Part shown: positions 31,520 to 38,907 of the stretch, in pieces
How positions within the stretch are numbered: the first letter of the stretch is position 1
Layout of the letters: every line of letters starts with the position of its first letter
Origin: Clostridia bacterium
GTDB lineage: Bacteria; CBDUZB01; JAGLHV01
Length of the DNA stretch: 38,907 nt
Reading direction: 5' to 3'
Assembly: GCA_030595925.1 (NCBI GenBank)
Contig: JAUVLC010000011.1
Location: forward strand, 1 to 38,907
Translations under genes and position numbers: made by a program
The notes under the pieces: generated by a model
The model's input: only the letters and a program-made list of their open reading frames with translations
Databases searched by the model: none
What the model was told of the DNA's origin: nothing

Positions 31520-31924
31520 TTAATTTTTTTTCAGCAAATAAGCTAAGGAAACACTTTTTAATTCGGAAATGACACACTTTTCTATCTTATCAATTTTCTT
31601 TTTAAGTTTACAGGTTTTTATGTTCGGACAAACTTGTTTTTTAAAAATACATTCATTTAGTTTTAGTGGCCCTTGAAAAATTTTCATCAAATCGGTCAGA
31701 AGTATTTTATCCTGAAGCTTAGTTAAGGAAAAACCACCGTTTTGTCCTTTATATGACTTGAGTAGTTTTTTCTTGTTTAAAATTTGAAGTATCTTTCTTA
31801 AAAAAGGTCCGGGGATTTCTAATACCCTTACCAGTTCCTCAACCGTTACTTTCTTTTTTTTACTCTGAGCAATAAAACAAAGTGCCCGAACGGCATAATC
31901 TGTATTCCTTGTAATCAATTTCAT
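31520..31924 (-). CDS. Rrf2-family transcriptional regulator, IscR/NsrR-like
   Basis: 134 residues. The winged helix-turn-helix begins MKLITRNTDYAVRALCFIA, with GPFLRKILQILNKKKLLKS as the recognition region and a GQNGGF wing. Three cysteines (ECIFKKQVCPNIKTC, about 90-104) could hold a [2Fe-2S] or [4Fe-4S] cluster that senses oxygen, NO or Fe-S status. It is first in a run of D-LDH, superoxide reductase, rubrerythrin and hydrogenase genes, which it probably controls. Its own promoter carries a palindrome. Confidence 0.93.
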   Translation of the reverse strand: MKLITRNTDYAVRALCFIAQSKKKKVTVEELVRVLEIPGPFLRKILQILNKKKLLKSYKGQNGGFSLTKLQDKILLTDLMKIFQGPLKLNECIFKKQVCPNIKTCKLKKKIDKIEKCVISELKSVSLAYLLKKN

Positions 31925-31942
31925 ATTTGTCTCCCTTTGTTT

Positions 31943-31970
31943 ATGATACTAAATTTGTATCATTTGTCAA
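31943..31970 (-). promoter_or_regulatory. Rrf2-gene promoter with overlapping palindromic operator
   Basis: -35 TTGACA (31965-31970), a 16-bp spacer and -10 TATCAT (31943-31948). A 21-bp palindrome, ATGATAC-N7-GTATCAT (31943-31963), covers the spacer and -10. Rrf2 regulators typically bind such dyads, so autorepression is likely. The start codon is 18 bp further on, giving a very short leader. Confidence 0.8.
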
Positions 31971-31990
31971 GAAAAAAAATAAAATTAATT

Positions 31991-32569
31991 TTATTTAATT
32001 TTTTTCCCGAGCATAAAAGCTTTAATTAAATATTTTTGCGGTATTTTATCCATCTTTGATGTTCCAGTCAAGGTAAAATCATCTATTATTTTTATCCCGC
32101 TGTATTTACAAACTTCCTTTAACCGGCCAAAACAGGCTCTTGATTGATTAAATATCCAATTAAACGGCCAGGATGTACTGCAGGCAGTAACCAATACAGC
32201 TTTCTTACCCTTTCCTGCCTTAGCAACAGGAAATCCTAGGGGTTTCTCTTCGATTAAAAAACCGAATAATCGCTCTATTGTTCGAAGCATTATTCCGGAA
32301 ACATTTCCCCAGTGTGTTGGCGTAGCGAATATTATTACCTCATTTCTTCTTATTGCCTCTTCAACAATTTGGATATCATCCCTTATTATACATTTTTCTT
32401 CTTTCTGGCATTTCATACATCCTTTACAATCACTTATATCCTTAATGTCCGACAAATATAAAATTTCACATTCGTTATTTTTCTCCAAGGACCCTTTTAT
32501 GATTTCTTTAACTATTATACTTATTTTTCCGTTTTTTTTAGGACTTCCGTTAATTGCCAGTATTTTCAT
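31991..32569 (-). CDS. Iron-sulfur-flavoprotein-like NAD(P)H-dependent FMN reductase
   Basis: 192 residues in a flavodoxin fold. The phosphate loop is ILAINGSPKKNGKISIIV (3-20), and FATPTHWGNVSG contacts FMN. The cysteines in CKGCMKCQKEEKC (48-60) match the compact [4Fe-4S] motif of archaeal/clostridial iron-sulfur flavoproteins. The substrate is open: oxygen, peroxide or quinone reduction are all possible. It starts 2 bp after the methyltransferase stop and sits just upstream of the Rrf2 promoter. Confidence 0.85.
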   Translation of the reverse strand: MKILAINGSPKKNGKISIIVKEIIKGSLEKNNECEILYLSDIKDISDCKGCMKCQKEEKCIIRDDIQIVEEAIRRNEVIIFATPTHWGNVSGIMLRTIERLFGFLIEEKPLGFPVAKAGKGKKAVLVTACSTSWPFNWIFNQSRACFGRLKEVCKYSGIKIIDDFTLTGTSKMDKIPQKYLIKAFMLGKKIK

Positions 32570-32571
32570 TC

Positions 32572-33180
32572 TTAATCCTTTATTTTAATTATTGATATTT
32601 CCTGAAATTTACTTCTATGTTTTTCTATTTTGAAATTTTTAGCCATTAAATAATTATCTATATCCGTTAAATTAATTTTAGTAACATTATGTTTTTTACC
32701 TTCACTGAGATGAACCTTATCAACTAATTCCAACCCTTCTTTAGTAAAATCACTTAAAACAATTTTACCTCCCGGGGAAACGATTCGAAACCACTCATCC
32801 ATAACTTTAAATGAATTTGTAAGATGATGAACTACATTAACCGAAATAATTGTATCAAAACTATTATTATCAAAGTTTAAATGTTCGGCATCTTCTATTT
32901 TAAAATCTACTCGCTTATCCAATCCTAAATATTGCGTATTCAAACGGGCAAACTCCTGTTCTTCTGAGGAAATATCAACACTAACAAAGCTATAGCCCTT
33001 TTTGGCTAAAGCAACGGTTAAATGTCCCTTTCCTGTACCGATTTCTAATATGCGACCATAAATAGGTTGTGCTTTCTGAATAATAAGGTTCCGTTCTCTT
33101 TCATTGTCATAACCAGAATTTTTATAAACATCTATTCGCTCTAAATACCGCTGATGGTTCTCTATTGCCTCTTTTTTCAA
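32572..33180 (-). CDS. Class I SAM-dependent methyltransferase
   Basis: 202 residues, Methyltransf_11/UbiE-like. SAM-binding GRILEIGTGKGHLTVALA (47-64), acidic loop FVSVDISSEE, and FDTIISVNVVHHL (108-120) as motif II. Substrate is unknown; the context beside a redox flavoprotein does not settle it. It is coupled to the downstream gene with a 2-bp gap. GGAG lies about 9 nt before the ATG. Confidence 0.85.
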   Translation of the reverse strand: MKKEAIENHQRYLERIDVYKNSGYDNERERNLIIQKAQPIYGRILEIGTGKGHLTVALAKKGYSFVSVDISSEEQEFARLNTQYLGLDKRVDFKIEDAEHLNFDNNSFDTIISVNVVHHLTNSFKVMDEWFRIVSPGGKIVLSDFTKEGLELVDKVHLSEGKKHNVTKINLTDIDNYLMAKNFKIEKHRSKFQEISIIKIKD

Positions 33181-33223
33181 GGTTCTCTCCTGTTATTCTA
33201 TGTTATATTTTAAAATTATTTTT

Positions 33224-34717
33224 TTACTCTTCTAAATATTCCTTAGCCACTGTTCCCCACTCAAGATCATAAGGAGGACGGGTAAGTTTTTCCAGATATT
33301 GTTTAGCTTCCTGAGTACGATGTAACTTTTGTTTAAGAATTTTACCCAACGCAAGTAATACCTTCGGCATATAAGTACTTCTATTAAATTTTTCAATAAT
33401 GTATTGATAGGTCTGCACTGCTTCTTTCCAGCGTTGGGCTTTTTCATAAAAAGAAGCAATCTGAAAAAAAAGAAAATCGTTTAATTCTGCGTTTTTGACA
33501 ACAATTTTTGTCCGGTCTAAAATTTCATTCATTAAGACTGTATCATCTTTTTCATTAGCTATTTTCATTAATTCTATTGCTGTCTGACAAAAAGCCGATT
33601 GATTATTTTCCCGCTCATAAACACGCAAAAGGCCTTCTCTCGCTTTTATGTGTTGCGGACAAACAATAATAATTTCGTTAAAAATTCTCCGGGCTTTTTG
33701 AAAATCATTCAAAAAAAAAGCAGAAACACCTTTTTCCACCTTGAGTTCAAGTTTATTCGGAGCCTGTTCAAATATCTCTTCCCATTGTTTGCCAATACGA
33801 AAAGTTCTAATTAAAATCCCTCCTCCGACACCGAAAAGGAAACCACCTATATGTGCCCAATATCCTACTCTGGGTGTATATTTAAGAGTCATTAAACCCA
33901 TAAATAATTGTTGAAAAAACCATAAGGGGGCTACTATCCATGCCGGCACTTCAAACGTTCCAAAACGAGGATAAAAAGATAAAAATAAGAGGTAGAAAAT
34001 ACGGATTTTCATTGCCGCATAACGAATAAGAAAAGCTCCCATCATTGATGCCACTGCCCCGGAAGCTCCGATCAAAGGTTCCTGGTGTTGAGGATAAAAG
34101 GCATTTTGCACTAAAGCCGCCACTACTCCGCCTAAAAGGTACAATGATAAAAAAATCGGTGGTCCCCATCGCTCCTCTATATTGCATCCAACTAACCATA
34201 AAAAGAACATATTAAAAAAAATGTGTAATATCCCTGCATGTAAAAATTGATAAGTCAAAATATTAGGGAATATCGGCCCCTCCTTAGAAAAACCATACTT
34301 AGAAAATACGGAATGGCGATTTTCAGAAGATTTTTCTAAGCTTTCTTTAAAAGCAATATATAGGGGATAACGTAATTGCCATTGGTATTGAGCTTGATGA
34401 GAAATTACTATTGTTTGATTTTGAACTGATAAAAAAATTTGATTAACTAAAGGAGTAGGAAAATCCGGTGATTCCTTTTCATTTTGCAGTAGTATTCTTG
34501 TTTCTTGTGGTATCCCTGAATTAGGACTAATTAAAACATCTAAAACTTGCTGTCCCAGAGAAGAAAACTGTTCAAAACTTACCCGTTCGTTTAAAAACTT
34601 TTTTTCTCCCGGCCAGGTCAAAACAAAAACCAAAGCATTAAGTAAAATCAATCCAATTGTAAAATAAGGAAACTTATTTAGTGCCGCCTTACGGCCAATG
34701 GGGAAAAAAATAAACAT
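33224..34717 (-). CDS. Rhomboid intramembrane serine protease with C-terminal TPR-like domain
   Basis: 497 residues. Six to seven membrane segments carry the Ser-His dyad: Ser219 in IGASGAVAS and His289 in WAHIGGFLFG. HAGILHIFFNMFFLW (160-174) gives the conserved His/Asn oxyanion segment. A long non-membrane insert (about 40-150) follows the first segment. The last 170 residues are soluble helical repeats (TPR-like: EKAQRWKEAVQTYQYII), probably recruiting substrates. It is 2 bp from the lipoprotein gene, so the two are translated together. Substrate unknown. Confidence 0.93.
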   Translation of the reverse strand: MFIFFPIGRKAALNKFPYFTIGLILLNALVFVLTWPGEKKFLNERVSFEQFSSLGQQVLDVLISPNSGIPQETRILLQNEKESPDFPTPLVNQIFLSVQNQTIVISHQAQYQWQLRYPLYIAFKESLEKSSENRHSVFSKYGFSKEGPIFPNILTYQFLHAGILHIFFNMFFLWLVGCNIEERWGPPIFLSLYLLGGVVAALVQNAFYPQHQEPLIGASGAVASMMGAFLIRYAAMKIRIFYLLFLSFYPRFGTFEVPAWIVAPLWFFQQLFMGLMTLKYTPRVGYWAHIGGFLFGVGGGILIRTFRIGKQWEEIFEQAPNKLELKVEKGVSAFFLNDFQKARRIFNEIIIVCPQHIKAREGLLRVYERENNQSAFCQTAIELMKIANEKDDTVLMNEILDRTKIVVKNAELNDFLFFQIASFYEKAQRWKEAVQTYQYIIEKFNRSTYMPKVLLALGKILKQKLHRTQEAKQYLEKLTRPPYDLEWGTVAKEYLEE

Positions 34718-34719
34718 AT

Positions 34720-35304
34720 TTATTCAGGTTTAACAAAAAGGCCGTCATCAACATAACCATAACTAATTTCCAGACATTCCTGGCTGTTTTGGGTCACCAT
34801 CTGGCTTACCTGATGAGAATAAATAGTTTGAACCGATTTTAATGCTATTCCCGTTTTCGCATCTACCCAAACCTGAGAAGAAATCTCTCCATCCGGACGA
34901 TTCATTTTAGCCTGATAAAGTACTGTTTCCTGTCCGGCGATGTTTCCTCCGGGACCGGTTTTTCCCTGATGAATAACAAACCAGAATTTAGACGGTTTTA
35001 TTTTTTCAGGAGAAATTTCATTTATATGTACCGGAAAATTATGTCCTTCCAAAGTATTTTTCATCTTTGAATATAAATATTTCCCATCATAAACCTGAAT
35101 ACTATTTTCACTTTCCGTTCGAAACCGCAGCCCATCGGTAAAAACATCTACAATACTTTCGTCTTTCACTCCCATTATACAATTCTCAAAAACCTGTTTC
35201 CACTTTCCCTTAAAAGACGCCTCTTTAGGTTTAGATGTTCCACAAGAAATACATCCCCACAAAATTAACAATGCAATATTAAAAATTATAGCTTTTTTCA
35301 ACAT
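34720..35304 (-). CDS. Lipoprotein of unknown function (LolA-like length and style)
   Basis: 194 residues. The signal peptide ends in a lipobox region, LLILWGCISCG; either Cys17 or Cys20 could carry the lipid. The mature part is beta-rich (VYDGKYLYSKM, EISSQVWVDAKTGIALKSVQ), in the manner of LolA/outer-membrane-lipoprotein sorting proteins, but the similarity is loose. It is probably anchored in the periplasm. It begins a coupled pair with the rhomboid protease, a possible substrate relationship. GGAGGGG lies just before the ATG. Confidence 0.8.
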   Translation of the reverse strand: MLKKAIIFNIALLILWGCISCGTSKPKEASFKGKWKQVFENCIMGVKDESIVDVFTDGLRFRTESENSIQVYDGKYLYSKMKNTLEGHNFPVHINEISPEKIKPSKFWFVIHQGKTGPGGNIAGQETVLYQAKMNRPDGEISSQVWVDAKTGIALKSVQTIYSHQVSQMVTQNSQECLEISYGYVDDGLFVKPE

Positions 35305-35322
35305 AATCCCCTCCTTTTTTTA

Positions 35323-35357
35323 GTAATGCCAACAATATTTTATTTTTTGGTAGTCGC
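35323..35357. repeat. 35-bp upstream repeat, copy 2
   Basis: 31 of 35 positions match the copy upstream of the eRF1-like gene. It sits 19 bp upstream of the lipoprotein start codon. A GC-rich palindrome, CCGCCTAAGGCGG, follows directly at 35358-35370. Confidence 0.6.
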
Positions 35358-35465
35358 CCGCCTAAGGCGGACGTTTTTATGTAATAATTCCTTCTAAATC
35401 AAAACCCAATGAACCTTCAAACGAATATTCTTCCCAGTTATTAATTGTAACAATTTAAAGACAAT

Positions 35466-35532
35466 CTGCGGCTCCCTTTCTTACGCAGGCTACTTGTCCG
35501 CCAGTCTGTTTGGAGGAAAGCCTGCGGCTACC
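35466..35532. repeat. REP-like palindrome cluster with a third 21-bp unit
   Basis: CTGCGGCT, GCAGGCTAC and AGCCTGCGGCTACC form imperfect inverted arms. Between them, 35497-35517 (TCCGCC...TTTGGAGGA) matches the 21-bp unit at 10066 at 16 of 21 positions. It lies in the 283-bp gap between the Mut7-C and lipoprotein genes. Confidence 0.65.
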
Positions 35533-35587
35533 ATATTTCTACAACTACCCTTTTTTTAAAATCAATCCTTTTATATCATATTTTTGT

Positions 35588-36061
35588 TTATAAAAAAAGC
35601 ATTTTTTTTAATTCTTCTTCAACCAGTTTCCAATGGGTTCCCTTCCAATAAATCTTTTGGCAAAAAGGACATAGTGAAAATTCTTTTTGTGTTTGATAAA
35701 CATAGGCAGGAACTTTTCCTTCGACTTTCAGTTTATCAACTTGAATCAAAAGCGTATTGCAAATTGTACAACGGGAAAAAATTTTATTTTTATCTAACTT
35801 TAAATCAAACGACTTAAACACCTGAATTAATTGTTCAGGCAAAAAATCACTTTTAATAAGTACTATTTTTAAAGCTTTTTTCCTGCTTAAGGTTGTATCC
35901 CGACTTAAAATGATTCTACTTTCTTTAAGACTTTGATAGATTAAATCTTTTTTGCCTTTAAACCCGGAAAAAGGTTCCCTCTTAAAATATAGACAGTCAT
36001 AACCTAAAATACATAACCAGCGATGAAGCCGGCCTAACATAAAATCTACTAAAAATTTCAT
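35588..36061 (-). CDS. Mut7-C RNase-domain protein with zinc ribbon
   Basis: 157 residues. The N-terminal PIN-like Mut7-C domain has acidic residues in KFLVDFMLGRLHRWLCILGY and ILSRDTTL, which fit metal-dependent RNA cleavage. The C-terminal half has two Cys pairs (CTICN about 97-101; CPFCQ about 131-135) forming a zinc ribbon. Bacterial members often lie near housekeeping genes; their RNA targets are unknown. Its ATG abuts the ligA stop, so it is translationally coupled to the ligase. Confidence 0.88.
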   Translation of the reverse strand: MKFLVDFMLGRLHRWLCILGYDCLYFKREPFSGFKGKKDLIYQSLKESRIILSRDTTLSRKKALKIVLIKSDFLPEQLIQVFKSFDLKLDKNKIFSRCTICNTLLIQVDKLKVEGKVPAYVYQTQKEFSLCPFCQKIYWKGTHWKLVEEELKKMLFL

Positions 36062-38083
<2,022 letters not shown>

Positions 38084-38091
38084 TTAAAGTT

Positions 38092-38508
38092 TTATTTCTT
38101 TTTTTTTATTCTTTCTTCTTTTAACTTGTCTAATATCCCATTAATAAATTTTCCGGATTCAGCCGTACTATATTTTTTAGCTAACTCTACTGCTTCGTTA
38201 ATAATAACACTTATGGGAATTTCCGTTAAATAAATAATTTCATAAGAAGCACTTCGTAATATATTGCGGTCAACTGCTGCCATTCTCTCTAATTCCCAAT
38301 TATCCGCATATTTAGTAATTAAAACATCAATCTTTACTATGTTTTCGACAGTTCCCTCAACTAACTTATTAACAAACCTTAATATTTTCGGAGAGCGATT
38401 TTCTTTCAATAATGAAAATTCTTCGTCAACTTCGTTGTCTATCTTACAAACATCCATAAAATACAAAATTTGTAAAGCGCATTCCCTTGCTTTCCTGCGT
38501 ACACCCAT
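38092..38508 (-). CDS. nusB: Transcription antitermination factor NusB
   Basis: 138 residues, all-helical, the normal length. RRKARECALQILYFMDVC (4-21) and the block ADNWELERMAAVDRNILRSA (67-86) are diagnostic, as is VIINEAVELAKKYS. It binds boxA RNA with NusE in rRNA antitermination. It follows ribH by 41 bp, a common bacterial pairing. Confidence 0.97.
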   Translation of the reverse strand: MGVRRKARECALQILYFMDVCKIDNEVDEEFSLLKENRSPKILRFVNKLVEGTVENIVKIDVLITKYADNWELERMAAVDRNILRSASYEIIYLTEIPISVIINEAVELAKKYSTAESGKFINGILDKLKEERIKKKK

Positions 38509-38549
38509 AAAATGCTCCGTCTTAAATTTTTTCCATATTTTAACTGATT

Positions 38550-38907
38550 TTATTTTTTCATTTTCCTAAACAAATTTACCATTTCGATTGCCGCTAAGGC
38601 ACTGCTTGCTCCTTTGTTTCCCAGTTTAGTCCCTGCTCTCTCAATGGCCTGTTCTAATGTGTCAGCAGTAATTATCCCGAATATTACCGGAACGCCTGTT
38701 TGTAACGAAATCTGAGCAACTGCTTTGGATACTTCCGTAGCTATGTAATTGAAATGCGGAGTTGCACCACGAATAATTGTTCCCAAACAAATTATTGAAT
38801 CATACTTGCCGCTTTTGGCCATAAGATCGGCTGCGTAAGAAATCTCAAAAGAACCGGGAACCCAAACAATATCTATTTTTTCTTCTTCCGCATCATGACG
38901 CATTAAA
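38550..38907 (-). CDS. ribH: 6,7-dimethyl-8-ribityllumazine synthase (5' end outside window)
   Basis: Penultimate step of riboflavin synthesis. [40 protein letters not shown] and [20 protein letters not shown] are all classic RibH motifs; the His in TPHF acts in catalysis. The frame stays open past an internal Met to the window edge, so roughly the first 35-40 residues are missing. It is the first visible gene of the ribH-nusB-ligA run. Confidence 0.96.
   Translation of the reverse strand, partial: LMRHDAEEEKIDIVWVPGSFEISYAADLMAKSGKYDSIICLGTIIRGATPHFNYIATEVSKAVAQISLQTGVPVIFGIITADTLEQAIERAGTKLGNKGASSALAAIEMVNLFRKMKK

Noticed and set aside
33232-33459. 75-codon minus-strand frame inside the rhomboid gene
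   Set aside because: It lies in another frame of the helical-repeat region and has no ribosome site.
35358-35375. CCGCCTAAGGCGG plus a T run as a plus-strand terminator
   Set aside because: No plus-strand gene ends there; it fits better as part of the REP-like cluster.

Overview
The window is an AT-rich stretch (about one third G+C by eye) in which every gene I can support, more than thirty, lies on the minus strand. The content suggests an anaerobic, diderm-type, uncultured or candidate-phylum bacterium. It has an [FeFe]-hydrogenase, superoxide reductase, rubrerythrin and an NADH-oxidase-like flavoprotein, a lipoprotein, and a large exported glycosidase-like protein with a FlgD-like C-terminal domain. 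Phylum cannot be fixed from this sequence alone.

Region 1 (about 1-9.8 kb) is accessory and looks like a defence island. Read in transcription order (right to left) it holds: a broken ORF tail, a DpnA-like adenine methyltransferase and a MutH/Sau3AI-like endonuclease; a polytopic membrane protein with a helical-repeat tail; a two-gene unit of a TerB_N-domain protein followed directly by an OLD-type ATPase/TOPRIM nuclease; an unrecognised 602-residue protein; and a UvrD-type helicase carrying an N-terminal DUF559/Vsr-like nuclease, cut by the window edge. Almost every unit is followed on its 3' side by the same dispersed repeat (about 160-220 bp, 18-bp terminal inverted repeats), always in the same orientation. 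This gives a gene-repeat-gene-repeat, cassette-like layout.

Region 2 (about 10-15.2 kb) has a GH20-like exported protein and an eRF1-domain-3-like small protein. It also has an IS200-like REP-associated tyrosine transposase (RAYT). Three 119-bp REPIN-type palindromic elements lie here, and one sits in frame inside the RAYT gene itself.

Region 3 (about 15.2-25.2 kb) is housekeeping and transport: serC-serA with a clear promoter, a RhlE-type DEAD-box helicase, a pair of small acidic proteins, a metal-efflux-type permease with a membrane partner, YajQ, an ABC-F ATPase and a small exported helical protein. serC, serA, the helicase and ABC-F genes look richer in G+C than their neighbours.

Region 4 (about 25.3-33.2 kb) is a redox and oxygen-stress cluster. 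It starts with an Rrf2 regulator that has a palindrome over its own promoter. A D-lactate-dehydrogenase-like enzyme, desulfoferrodoxin, a small NrdD-tail-like protein, rubrerythrin and an [FeFe]-hydrogenase follow, ending at a terminator. A separate promoter then serves a 24-residue membrane peptide and the NADH-oxidase-like gene. An iron-sulfur-flavoprotein-like reductase and a methyltransferase lie just upstream of the Rrf2 gene.

Region 5 (about 33.2-38.9 kb) is ribH (partial)-nusB-ligA-Mut7-C RNase, then a lipoprotein and a rhomboid protease with a helical-repeat tail. Three unrelated short palindromic repeat families plus a RAYT in 39 kb point to active REP-type repeat spread in this genome.
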